Origin: Micromonosporaceae bacterium
GTDB lineage: Bacteria > Actinomycetota > Actinomycetes > Mycobacteriales > Micromonosporaceae
Length of the DNA: 32,242 bases
Direction: 5' to 3'
Assembly (NCBI GenBank): GCA_019690055.1
Contig: JADGGF010000003.1
Span: 1 to 32,242 of the forward strand
Shown: positions 7,822 to 17,982 of the stretch, one piece after another
Position numbering within the stretch: position 1 is the stretch's first letter
How the letters are laid out: each line of letters opens with the position of its first letter
Translations under genes and position numbers: made by a program
Notes under the pieces: generated by a model
What the model saw: the letters and a program-made list of their open reading frames with translations, nothing else
Database searches by the model: none
What the model was told of the DNA's origin: nothing

Positions 7822-8268
7822 GTGTCGCCGTCTGCCCGCCTGCACGCCAGCCAGCCGTCGCTGGCCGATACGTTGCGCGCCCGGGGGCTGCGCCTGACGG
7901 CCCAACGTCAGCTCGTGCTCGAGGCCGTCTACCGGCTCGGCCACGCGACGCCCGACCAGGTGCACAGCGAGGTGGCGCGGACAGCGGCAGGTATCAATAT
8001 TACAACGGTCTATCGTACGTTGGAGCTGCTCGAGGAGCTGGGTCTGGTGACCCACACCCACCTCTCGCACGGTGCGCCGACGTATCACGGGGTGTCCGAG
8101 GAGCAGCACGTGCACCTGGTCTGCCGCAGTTGCGGCGGGGTGGATGACGTCCCGGCCGGCGTGCTCGACGCGCTCGCGCAGACCCTGGAGAAGGAGAAGT
8201 CGTTCTTCGTCGACCGGGGGCACGTCGCGCTGTTCGGGGTCTGCGGTCTGTGCGGAGGCGAGGAGTGA
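7822..8268 (+). CDS. Fur-family metalloregulator
   Basis: LRLTAQRQLVLEAVYRLGHATPDQVHSEVARTAAGINITTVYRTLELLEELGLV, HVHLVCRSCGG and CGLCGG Cys pairs. GTG 7822 with TAGCAT-N7 upstream. Confidence 0.92.
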   Translation: MSPSARLHASQPSLADTLRARGLRLTAQRQLVLEAVYRLGHATPDQVHSEVARTAAGINITTVYRTLELLEELGLVTHTHLSHGAPTYHGVSEEQHVHLVCRSCGGVDDVPAGVLDALAQTLEKEKSFFVDRGHVALFGVCGLCGGEE

Positions 8269-9422
8269 TGTCGGCGGGCACGGCGGGTTCCGCCGCAGGG
8301 GGTGGAGCGGGCTTCGCCGTACCCGGGGCCGTCGCCGTCGAGGCGATCGACCCTGCCGACCTCGACCGTGGTGTGGCGGCGCACTACGGCGACCCGGTTC
8401 GGGAGCAACGGCAGCTGGCCGCGGCGGCCGGGGTGGTCGACCGGAGCAACCGGGGCGTGCTCGCCATCGCCGGCGAGGACCGGCTGACCTGGCTGCACAG
8501 CCTCACCACCCAGCACCTGTCGGGGCTGCCGCCGATGACCGGCACCGAGCTGCTGGTGCTCTCCCCGCACGGCCACGTCGAGCATCACGCGGTCGTGCTG
8601 GATGACGGCACGACCACGTTTCTCGATGTCGAGCCCGGTACCGCGGGGGCGCTGCTGGAGTTTCTGACCCGCATGCGGTTCCTGATGCGCGTCGAGCCGG
8701 CCGAGGTCACCGACGCCTGGGCCGTTCTGTCGGTGGTCGGGCCGGCCAGCGCCGAGGCGGTCGCCCGGCTGGGCGTGCCGTCGCTCGAACCCCCCGTGAT
8801 CGCGCCCGTTCCCGGTCCCAAGTTCGCCAGCGGCGCGGTGGCGAAGGCGGCGAGCGCCCGCTACGCCGTGGCCGCAGTTGCGTCCGGCGGGTACGCACGG
8901 CGGATGCCGTACGGCTTCGACCTCCTTGTGCCGCGGTCGACAGTGTCCACTGTGGTGGATTCCCTCGGCCTGCGGCCCGCCGGCCTGTGGGCGTTCGAGG
9001 CGCTGCGCGTCGCCGATCGCCGGCCCCGGCTCGGCAAGGAGACCGATCACCGGACGCTGCCGGCGGAGGTGGGCTGGCTCGCGGGAGCCGTGCACCTCGA
9101 CAAGGGCTGTTACCGGGGGCAGGAGACCGTGGCGCGGGTCCACAACCTGGGTCGACCGCCGCGCCGGCTGGTGCTGCTGCACCTGGACGGCATATCCACC
9201 GATGAGCTGCCGGCGCCCGGTACGCCGGTCACGACGGACGACGGCCGGGCGGTGGGTTTCGTCGGAACGGCGGCCCGCCACTACGAGCTCGGGCCGGTGG
9301 CGCTCGCGGTTGTGAAGCGTACGGTCCCCGACGACGCGACCCTGCGCGTGGGACCAGCGACCGCAGCCATCGATACGGAGCCGGACGGCGCCGCGGCGCC
9401 AGCGGTGGGGGAGGATGCATGA
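8268..9422 (+). CDS. ygfZ: Folate-binding YgfZ/GcvT-like protein
   Basis: K-GCYRGQETVAR signature (DKGCYRGQETVARVHNLGRPPRRLVLL). ATG overlaps the fur stop (TGATG). Confidence 0.9.
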   Translation: MSAGTAGSAAGGGAGFAVPGAVAVEAIDPADLDRGVAAHYGDPVREQRQLAAAAGVVDRSNRGVLAIAGEDRLTWLHSLTTQHLSGLPPMTGTELLVLSPHGHVEHHAVVLDDGTTTFLDVEPGTAGALLEFLTRMRFLMRVEPAEVTDAWAVLSVVGPASAEAVARLGVPSLEPPVIAPVPGPKFASGAVAKAASARYAVAAVASGGYARRMPYGFDLLVPRSTVSTVVDSLGLRPAGLWAFEALRVADRRPRLGKETDHRTLPAEVGWLAGAVHLDKGCYRGQETVARVHNLGRPPRRLVLLHLDGISTDELPAPGTPVTTDDGRAVGFVGTAARHYELGPVALAVVKRTVPDDATLRVGPATAAIDTEPDGAAAPAVGEDA

Positions 9423-10255
9423 CCGACGCGACGCTGATCACCGTGGCCCCCACCGGGGCCGAGGTCGACAAGGCGCAGGTTCCGGCGCTGCCGGTGACGC
9501 TGGCCGAGCTGGTGGCGACCGCCACGGAGTGCGAGTCGGTCGGCGCCAGCGTCATCCACGTACACATTCGTGACGATCAGACCCAGCCGACGCTGGACCT
9601 CGGCCGGCTGCGGGAGACCGTGGCGGCGTTGCGGGAGGCGACCGACCTCATCGTGCAGCTCTCCACCGGCGGCGCGGTCACCGACCCTGAGTCAGCCCGT
9701 CTGACCGTCCTCGAGGCCGCGCCCGAGATGGCCTCCTGCACGATGGGGACGGTCAACTTCGGCGACGACGTCTTCCTCAACCGGTGGGAGTTCATCGTCG
9801 AGCTGCACACGCGCATGCAGGAGCGCGGCATCGTGCCGGAGTACGAGATCTTCGATCTGGGCCACCTGGCGGCGTTGGAGCGCCTGCTCGACCGCTATGG
9901 CCTGCCGGTCGGCGGGCACGTCCACGTCGATCTCGTGATGGGCGTGCCCGGGGGCATGCCGGGCACGGCCGACGCGCTCGTGGCCTGCGTCAATGCCCTG
10001 CGCAACCTGCCGGCCGGGACGACGTTCTCGGCCACCGGCATCGGGCGGGCGACCCTGCCGGTCATGCTCGCCTCGCTGTCCGCGGGTGGGCATCTGCGGG
10101 TCGGCATGGAGGACACGATCACGTACGCCAAGGGCCAGCCGGTGGAGAGTAACGCGCAGCTCGTCGCCCGCGCCGCCGCGCTGGCCCGCCTCGCCCAGCG
10201 TCCGCCGATGACCCCGGCCCAGGCTCGCGAGCTGCTCGCCATCCCCGGTCGCTGA
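9419..10255 (+). CDS. BKACE (3-keto-5-aminohexanoate cleavage, DUF849) family enzyme
   Basis: APTGAEVDKAQVPALPVT..GASVIHVHIRDDQ..PTLDLGRLRETVAALREATDLIVQLSTGGA; ATGA overlap with ygfZ. Confidence 0.9.
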   Translation: MTDATLITVAPTGAEVDKAQVPALPVTLAELVATATECESVGASVIHVHIRDDQTQPTLDLGRLRETVAALREATDLIVQLSTGGAVTDPESARLTVLEAAPEMASCTMGTVNFGDDVFLNRWEFIVELHTRMQERGIVPEYEIFDLGHLAALERLLDRYGLPVGGHVHVDLVMGVPGGMPGTADALVACVNALRNLPAGTTFSATGIGRATLPVMLASLSAGGHLRVGMEDTITYAKGQPVESNAQLVARAAALARLAQRPPMTPAQARELLAIPGR

Positions 10256-10319
10256 CGGGTCGGCGAACCGGGAAGTGCCGCGACATCCGCACTCCCCGGT
10301 CGCCCTATGAATCGAGCCG

Positions 10320-10373
10320 GATCGACGAATTCGCCCTGATCGATAGATTCGTTCTGATCGACGCATTCCAGCC
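10320..10373. repeat. Intergenic 18-bp tandem repeat, 3 copies
   Basis: GATCGACGAATTCGCCCT / GATCGATAGATTCGTTCT / GATCGACGCATTCCAGCC. Confidence 0.8.
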
Positions 10374-10447
10374 GGATGACGCGTTATCCATCGACGCTTG
10401 CCGGCCCGTCCCACACCATCACCGCTGGCGACGGTGAGCAGACTCAC

Positions 10448-10487
10448 GCTTGCCGGTGTTAGCGCCGTGCTTGCAATTGTTAGCGCC
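10448..10487 (+). promoter_or_regulatory. Paired 19-bp direct-repeat operator candidate GCTTGC-N3-TGTTAGCGCC
   Basis: Copies at 10448-10466 and 10469-10487, 21-bp centre spacing, upstream of TAGCGT (10494-10499) and the XRE start codon. Confidence 0.7.
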
Positions 10488-10506
10488 CCGGCCTAGCGTG
10501 TGAGGT

Positions 10507-11055
10507 GTGCAGCGCCCGACCGACCTGCCCCGCGACATCGGCGGATTCATCCGCGACCTGCGTAACAACGCGCGCATCTCGCTGCGTGAGCTCGCGGCCC
10601 GGGCCGGCGTCTCCAATCCGTACCTGAGCCAGATCGAGCGCGGGCTGCGGCGGCCGTCCGCCGAGGTGCTGTCGCAGATCGCGGGCGCGCTGCGGGTGTC
10701 GACCGCGCTGATGTACCTGCGGGCCGGTCTGCTGCCGGACAAGGACGGTCACTCCGTGCTCGGGGCGATCGCCGCCGACCCCGATCTCACCGCCGCCCAG
10801 AAGCAGTCGTTGACCCAGATCTATGAGACGTTCCGTCGCGAGAACGCGCACGCGCGGGCCGCTACCGATCGCGCCGCTACCGATCGCGCCGCTACCGATC
10901 ACGCGGCGACCGATCACGCCGCCACCGATCACGCCAGCGTGGGCAGGGCTGCCCGCCGGGCGGTCCGAAGCGACCAGGCCGGTGCCCGCCCCCGGCGGGT
11001 CCGGCGCGAGACCGTGTCCTCGCCGCGGGGGCGCGCCAACCAGGGAGAGGAATAA
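10507..11055 (+). CDS. XRE-family helix-turn-helix regulator with repetitive C-terminal tail
   Basis: HTH: NARISLRELAARAGVSNPYLSQIERGLRRPSAEVLSQIAGALRVS. Leaderless TAGCGT-N7-GTG. Pentapeptide repeat in tail. Confidence 0.9.
   Translation: MQRPTDLPRDIGGFIRDLRNNARISLRELAARAGVSNPYLSQIERGLRRPSAEVLSQIAGALRVSTALMYLRAGLLPDKDGHSVLGAIAADPDLTAAQKQSLTQIYETFRRENAHARAATDRAATDRAATDHAATDHAATDHASVGRAARRAVRSDQAGARPRRVRRETVSSPRGRANQGEE
10861..10935 (+). repeat. 15-bp x5 coding minisatellite encoding ATD(R/H)A
   Basis: GCTACCGATCGCGCC x2, GCTACCGATCACGCG, GCGACCGATCACGCC, GCCACCGATCACGCC in frame. Confidence 0.95.
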
Positions 11056-11061
11056 ACGATC

Positions 11062-11493
11062 ATGACAACGACGGACGCTACTGACACCATCCGGCTGCCG
11101 AAGCCGATCTACGCCGTCGCCGGCGCGGGTGAGATCGCCTACCGCCGGCTGCGGGCGCTGCCCGAGCGGGTGGAGGCCCTGCGCGAGCTGGTCGTGCCCC
11201 GGGTGCGCACGCTGCGGGCTGAGCTGCCCGGCCGGGTCGAGACCCTGCGCACCCAGCTACCGGCGCGGGTCAGCATGCTCGTCACCGAGGCCCGTGAGGT
11301 CTACGGTGGCCTGGTCGCCCGTGGTGAGGAGGTTGTCGACGCGGCCCGCGCCCGCCGGCGCACCACCGCGTCACCCGTCGCCGCGTCGGCGAAGGTTGCG
11401 GCCGCTTCGGCGAAGGCCGCCGCTGTCTCCGCCAACGGCGTGCGGACCGTGGCCAAGAAGGCCGTGAAGAAGGCGGCACCGACGAAGGGCTGA
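11062..11493 (+). CDS. HbhA-like protein (coiled coil with Lys/Ala-rich tail)
   Basis: N-terminal helical region, C-terminal AKVAAASAKAAAVSANGVRTVAKKAVKKAAPTKG. Located directly after an XRE gene and before DUF2516. Confidence 0.75.
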   Translation: MTTTDATDTIRLPKPIYAVAGAGEIAYRRLRALPERVEALRELVVPRVRTLRAELPGRVETLRTQLPARVSMLVTEAREVYGGLVARGEEVVDAARARRRTTASPVAASAKVAAASAKAAAVSANGVRTVAKKAVKKAAPTKG

Positions 11494-11535
11494 CGCTACG
11501 GCTGACGGCCAGAGCCGTTGGCTAAGCTGGTGGCC

Positions 11536-11865
11536 GTGGCTCTGGCCGTGCTGTTCTTCCTCGACGTGCAGAAGTACCTCGACCTTGTCATCACGTACGC
11601 GCTGCTAGTAATTGAGGTCTTTGCATTGATAAATTGCCTGACGCAGCGGGCTGACGCGTTTCCGGTCGTGGGGAACCTGTCGAAGAACCAGTGGCTGGGT
11701 ATCCTGCTGGGCGCGGTGGTCGTGACCACCATGTGCGGCCTGCTCCTGCCGGTCTTCCTCTTCCGCATTGTCTTCCTGATGGCGGCGATCACGGCTGCGG
11801 CCGTCTACCTGCTGGACGTGCGGCCGGCGCTGCGAGACGTGACGAACGGACGCGGCGGCTGGTGA
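11536..11865 (+). CDS. DUF2516 family membrane protein
   Basis: VALAVLFFLDVQKYLDLVITYALLVIEVFALINCLTQRADAFP. GTG 11536 preferred over 11518 because of TAAGCT-N7-GTG. Confidence 0.85.
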   Translation: MALAVLFFLDVQKYLDLVITYALLVIEVFALINCLTQRADAFPVVGNLSKNQWLGILLGAVVVTTMCGLLLPVFLFRIVFLMAAITAAAVYLLDVRPALRDVTNGRGGW

Positions 11866-12749
11866 AGACATTTCGTTGGCCGCCGCCCCCCGAGGGCAAA
11901 TCGAAGCGGTGGCCCGCGCCGCGCGGCCGGGACGAACCCGGCCGGCCGCTGCTCAGCCTCATGCCGACCCAACGACGCCCGATGCCGCACGGCGCGACAC
12001 TGGAGTATCTGGTGGCGGGGGAGGGCGACCCGACCACCGCGTTCGCCCACGGTATCGCCGGCGGCATCGCCGACACCCGTCCGCTGGGTAGCGGCGTCGC
12101 CGGGCGCAAGGTGTTCTTCCAGTTCCGGGGCCACGGCCGCTCCGACCCGCCGGCGGGGGAGATCACGTACGCGGACCTGGCCGCCGACCTGCGGGCGGTG
12201 GCCGACGAGTTCGGCGCCACCCGCGCGCTGGGTGTGAGCCTCGGCGCCGGCGCGCTGTGCCGGCTGCTCGCCCAGACGCCCGACCGGTTCGAGAAGGTGG
12301 TCTTCTATCTGCCGGCCGTGCTCGACGAGGTGCGCCCCACCACCGCGGCCACCCGCACCAAGGCGCTGTTGGAGGCGGTGCAGGCCGAGGACGCGGCCGC
12401 GATCGCCACGCTTCTGTCGGCGGAGATTCCGGTCGCGCTGCGGGACCGGCCGGCCGCGTGGCGCTACATCCGCGAGCGCATGGACGCGCTGCTGCGCGAC
12501 GGTCTCGCGCCGGCGATCGCCGACCTGCCCGGCCAGGCCGCTCTGCCCGACCGCTCGGTGCTGGCCGGCGTCACCGCCCCGGCCCTGGTGATCGGCTGCC
12601 GGGGCGACGCGACCCACCCGCCCCAGGTCGCCGAGCAACTGGCCGAGGTGCTGCCCAACGCGACCCTGCACATCTACGATCAGCCGGCCGTGCTCTGGAC
12701 CAACCGCGCCGACCTCCGGCTCCGGATCAGCGAATTCCTCAACAGCTAG
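11862..12749 (+). CDS. Alpha/beta hydrolase
   Basis: In-frame GTG 11862 overlaps the preceding stop (GTGA). FFQFRGHGRSDPP and LGVSLGAGALCRLL nucleophile elbow. Confidence 0.85.
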   Translation: MKTFRWPPPPEGKSKRWPAPRGRDEPGRPLLSLMPTQRRPMPHGATLEYLVAGEGDPTTAFAHGIAGGIADTRPLGSGVAGRKVFFQFRGHGRSDPPAGEITYADLAADLRAVADEFGATRALGVSLGAGALCRLLAQTPDRFEKVVFYLPAVLDEVRPTTAATRTKALLEAVQAEDAAAIATLLSAEIPVALRDRPAAWRYIRERMDALLRDGLAPAIADLPGQAALPDRSVLAGVTAPALVIGCRGDATHPPQVAEQLAEVLPNATLHIYDQPAVLWTNRADLRLRISEFLNS

Positions 12750-12801
12750 GCGGGTCGGCCGGGCGCTGGGTCGGCCCCGCCCGGGCGGTAAGGTGGCCGC
12801 C

Positions 12802-13554
12802 GTGGGTGTCACGCACCATGGGCGCACCGAGCGCCTCGACCTCGTTGACCCGACCCTGCGCGAGTGGGAGTGCACGGTCGTCTGGTCCGACCCGGCCGAC
12901 CCCGAGGCGGGCATTGTGCTGGACCGGTCCGCCTTCTACCCCGGTGGTGGCGGACAGCCGCCCGACCATGGCGTGCTGCTGTGGGGCGGGGTGGAGACGC
13001 ACATCATCGGCACTCGCAAGGGCGACGATCTCTACCTGATCCCGGCGCCGGGCGACCCGGTGCCGCCGCCCGGCACGGCGGTGCGGGGTGCGGTCGCCGA
13101 CGAGCGGCGCAGCCTGCTCATGCGGACCCACTCGGGCCTGCATGTGCTGTGCGGGGTCGTGTTCCGCGACTTCGGGGCGCTGGTCACCGGCGGGAACATG
13201 GAGCCCGGCGAGGCCCGGATGGACTTCAACCTCCCGGAGATCCCGTCCGACTTCAAGACCCGGCTGGAAGAGGCGGTCAACGCGGAGGTCGTCGCCGACC
13301 GCCGCATCGACGTGCGAGTGCTGCCCCGCGAGGAGGCGCTCGCCCTGCCCGACATCATTCGGACCCAGGCCAACCTGATCCCCCCGGACGAGCAGGAGAT
13401 CCGCATCGTCGACATCGTTGGTCTCGATCAACAGGCCGACGGTGGTACCCACGTCGCCTCGACCCGCCAGATCGGCCGCGTCAGCGTGGTCAAGGTGGAG
13501 AGCAAGGGCAAGGCCAATCGCCGCGTACGGATCCGGCTCGCCGACGGGACCTGA
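12802..13554 (+). CDS. Alanyl-tRNA editing protein (AlaX-like)
   Basis: LDRSAFYPGGGGQPPDHG, RTHSGLHVL (HxxxH-type motif), GGTHVASTRQIG. GTG 12802 with TAAGGT-N7. Confidence 0.9.
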   Translation: MGVTHHGRTERLDLVDPTLREWECTVVWSDPADPEAGIVLDRSAFYPGGGGQPPDHGVLLWGGVETHIIGTRKGDDLYLIPAPGDPVPPPGTAVRGAVADERRSLLMRTHSGLHVLCGVVFRDFGALVTGGNMEPGEARMDFNLPEIPSDFKTRLEEAVNAEVVADRRIDVRVLPREEALALPDIIRTQANLIPPDEQEIRIVDIVGLDQQADGGTHVASTRQIGRVSVVKVESKGKANRRVRIRLADGT

Positions 13555-13599
13555 CACGTCGGCCGCGGTCGCGGGTGATGAAGCGGGAGGACCTCGCCG

Positions 13600-14181
13600 C
13601 TACGGCGTGGCGTGGTAGACGTTCTGGGTCGCATCGAGACCGACCCGGATCAGCGACTCGACGATGTCGGCGGCTCGGTCCACGAGGTAGTCGAGGTCCT
13701 TGCGCTCAGCCGCGGTGAAGTCGGACAGCACGTAGTCGGCCGGGTCCTGCCGGCCGGGGGGACGGCCGATGCCGAAGCGTACGCGCAGGTAGTCCCGGGT
13801 GGCCAGGGCCTGGCTGATGGAGCGGAGGCCGTTGTGACCGCCCTCGCCGCCCCCGATCTTGGTCCGCAGGACTCCGAACGGAAGATCCAGCTCGTCGTGC
13901 ACGGCGATGATCCGCTGCGCGGGCACCTTGTAGAAGTTCGCGAGCGAGGCCACCGGCCCGCCCGAGAGGTTCATGTACGACATCGGCTTGACCAGCACCA
14001 GCGCGGGCGCGTCGAGGCCGACCCCGAGTCGGGTCTCGGCGACCTCGGCCACGGCCCGCCGGTGCCGGCCAAACCGCGAACCCGTACGCCGGGCGAGCAG
14101 GTCCACGATCATGAACCCGACGTTGTGGCGGTTGTGCTCGTACGCGCGGCCGGGATTGCCCAACCCGGCCACGAGCCACAC
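13600..14181 (-). CDS. pth: Peptidyl-tRNA hydrolase
   Basis: [64 protein letters not shown]. Confidence 0.98.
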   Translation of the reverse strand: MWLVAGLGNPGRAYEHNRHNVGFMIVDLLARRTGSRFGRHRRAVAEVAETRLGVGLDAPALVLVKPMSYMNLSGGPVASLANFYKVPAQRIIAVHDELDLPFGVLRTKIGGGEGGHNGLRSISQALATRDYLRVRFGIGRPPGRQDPADYVLSDFTAAERKDLDYLVDRAADIVESLIRVGLDATQNVYHATP

Positions 14182-14196
14182 GGGCGTGACCCCCGA

Positions 14197-14862
14197 TCAG
14201 ACGCCGGCCTGGGCCTCGGCCAACGGGGCGCCCGCCTCGCCTTCGGCGGCCCGCTCCGCCTCCTCGGCCTCCTCCGCCTCGGAGGGCGCCGGGGCAACGG
14301 CGCCGAGCTGCTCGGCCGTCGGCTCCGCGGTGATCACCGCGAGGATCTGCTCCGGGTCCCCGGCGAGGGCCACGCCGGACGGCAGCTTCACGCTGCCCGC
14401 GGTCACGTGAGCCCCCACCTCGAGGCCCTCGATCGACGCCTCCAGCTGCTCGGGCAGGTGCATGGCCTCCGCGGTGACCGCGACCCGGTCGTGCTCCACC
14501 ACGACGAGCGTGCCCTTGGCCGCCTCGCCGACCAGCTGAACCGGCACCTCGACGGTGACCCGCTCGCCCCGCCGCACGACAACCAGGTCGACGTGCTCGA
14601 TGGTGTCCTTGACGGGGTTGCGTTGGATGGCCTTGGTCAGTGCGAGCGTCTGCGTGCCGTCGGCGAGGGCGATGTTGAAGATCTGGTTCATCCCGCCGTG
14701 GCGAATCGCCGCCGCGAACTCTCGGGTGGGCAACGCGATGTGCTTGGGTGGCTCACCGTGCCCGTACAGCACGGCCGGCACCTTTCCGGCCCGACGGGTA
14801 CGGCGGGCGCCGCCCTTGCCGAACTCGGTGCGCAGTTCGGCGCTGATCTTTACCTCGGACAC
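14197..14862 (-). CDS. rplY: 50S ribosomal protein L25/general stress protein Ctc
   Basis: SEVKISAELRTEFGKGGARRTRRAGKVPAVLYGHG..PKHIALPTREF. Start trimmed to GTG 14862 with GGAG upstream. Confidence 0.96.
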   Translation of the reverse strand: MSEVKISAELRTEFGKGGARRTRRAGKVPAVLYGHGEPPKHIALPTREFAAAIRHGGMNQIFNIALADGTQTLALTKAIQRNPVKDTIEHVDLVVVRRGERVTVEVPVQLVGEAAKGTLVVVEHDRVAVTAEAMHLPEQLEASIEGLEVGAHVTAGSVKLPSGVALAGDPEQILAVITAEPTAEQLGAVAPAPSEAEEAEEAERAAEGEAGAPLAEAQAGV

Positions 14863-15139
14863 GGGGTAACTCCTGCACGTTTCGTAGCTCGGTAGGTGGG
14901 CGGTGGCCCGGACGAGGGCGCGTCGGAGCGGTGTCCGGGGCACCGCGTCGAATCACGGCAGCTACCCACACGAGCCCCGCCCGGTGCGCGCGCAGGCGCT
15001 GCCCTCGCCGTGGCAACGCCGATCAGCTTACCGGAAGCCGACTGACCGCTTGACAGCCTCCCCCTCCCCCGAACCCGTCGAACGGCCGAGCGGCGTCGGC
15101 GGGTGGCGACTACGGATGGCCGGTCATGAAAGTGAGCTG

Positions 15140-15159
15140 GCCGGCTAGGCCTAGCCGGC
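15140..15159. repeat. Perfect 20-bp palindrome GCCGGCTAGGCCTAGCCGGC
   Basis: Reverse complement identical; extends to 28 bp (15136-15163) with two G.U pairs as RNA. Confidence 0.9.
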
Positions 15160-15230
15160 TGGCACCGTCGATGGAGGTCACCAGCCGGTGCGTTAGCCTG
15201 CGCTGGACGCCCGGGGCGGGGAGGTTATCG

Positions 15231-16860
<1,630 letters not shown>

Positions 16861-16934
16861 GCCCGCTTCGCCCGGGTTGAGCTGTCCCGCTCGTTTCGAC
16901 CGCACGGGCCGGGGCGGTGGGGCATGATCCGGGC

Positions 16935-17867
16935 GTGGACCTCGGCAGCGTGGCGGCCAGGTTCGGGCGCGCGGTGGCGACGGCGCGAGCGCGGTCGGGG
17001 CTCGCGGACCACGTGTGGCGGGCCGGTGAGCGGTTCAGCGAGGTGCTCGGCGGGCGCCTCGCCGCGGCGATCTCGTACTACGCGTTCTTCGCGGTGTTCT
17101 CGCTCGGCGTGCTGCTGTACTCGATCGTGGGGCGGCTGCTCCGACCCGCCGAGGCCGGCGCGGTCTCGGCGGTGAGCGACTACCTGCAGGCGAACCTGCC
17201 CTGGGTCGCGCCGACCGCCCGCGAGGTCGGCGGGGGCGGGGTGACCGTGCTGGCCAGCCTCGCGCTGCTGATCTCCGGGATCGGCTGGGTGGAGGCGCTG
17301 CGCTCCTCGCTGCGCGCCGTCTGGCTGGTCGACCAGCATCCCGGCCACTGGCTGCTGCGGCGCCTGGTGGATCTCGGGATGCTCGTGGGGCTGGGCCTGC
17401 TGCTCGGGGCCTCCCTGGCCACCACCAGCGCGATCGACGCGTTGGTGACGCGGCTGGCCCCCGGGTCCCGGGTCGTGACGGTGATCGTCGGTCCCGTGCT
17501 GGAGCTGATGATCAACCTGGCTCTGGCCGCCGCGATGCTCACCGGCGTCTCGCGGCTGCGGCTGAGCCCGCGGCGGCTGGTGCCGGCGGCGCTTCTCGTG
17601 GCCGTAGGTATCCAACTGCTCAACACGGTCGGGCGCCTGTTCATCGCCCGCGCCGAGCACCGGGCGGCGTACGCCGTGGTGACCGGCGCGGTCGGCCTGC
17701 TCGTCTACCTCTACGCGCTCAACCAGGTGATCCTCTTCGGGGCCGCGTTCGCGGCCACCGCCCGCTCAGGCGCCGCGGTCGACATCGGGCGGGGCCTCGC
17801 CGGCATCCGCCTGGCGGGCCGGGAGGTCGAGCCGGGCAGCCGCGTGGGCCGGAGCGACGTGCCGTAG
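16935..17867 (+). CDS. YihY/BrkB family inner membrane protein
   Basis: RLAAAISYYAFFAVFSLGVLLYSIVGRLL; 6-TM pattern. Start ambiguous (16917 or GTG 16935). Confidence 0.85.
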   Translation: MDLGSVAARFGRAVATARARSGLADHVWRAGERFSEVLGGRLAAAISYYAFFAVFSLGVLLYSIVGRLLRPAEAGAVSAVSDYLQANLPWVAPTAREVGGGGVTVLASLALLISGIGWVEALRSSLRAVWLVDQHPGHWLLRRLVDLGMLVGLGLLLGASLATTSAIDALVTRLAPGSRVVTVIVGPVLELMINLALAAAMLTGVSRLRLSPRRLVPAALLVAVGIQLLNTVGRLFIARAEHRAAYAVVTGAVGLLVYLYALNQVILFGAAFAATARSGAAVDIGRGLAGIRLAGREVEPGSRVGRSDVP

Positions 17868-17906
17868 GTTGCCAATACTTCGATAGCCGTCCAGGCGGCC
17901 GGGAAC

Positions 17907-17955
17907 GGGCCCGGTCCGATCCGGGGCGTGGCTGGTCCGGGATCGGACCGGGCCC
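17907..17955. terminator. Bidirectional terminator candidate, 16-bp perfect inverted repeat
   Basis: GGGCCCGGTCCGATCC (17907-17922) / GGATCGGACCGGGCCC (17940-17955), 17-nt loop, between convergent genes. Confidence 0.8.
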
Positions 17956-17982
17956 GGAAGGCCGGTTGTCGGACCGTGCGGG

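Noticed and set aside
12749-12781. GGCGGG...CCCGCC inverted repeat after the alpha/beta hydrolase
   Set aside because: Only 6 bp of convincing outer stem; weak support as a terminator.
13612-14895. 427-aa plus-strand ORF
   Set aside because: Antisense to pth and rplY, both confidently identified.
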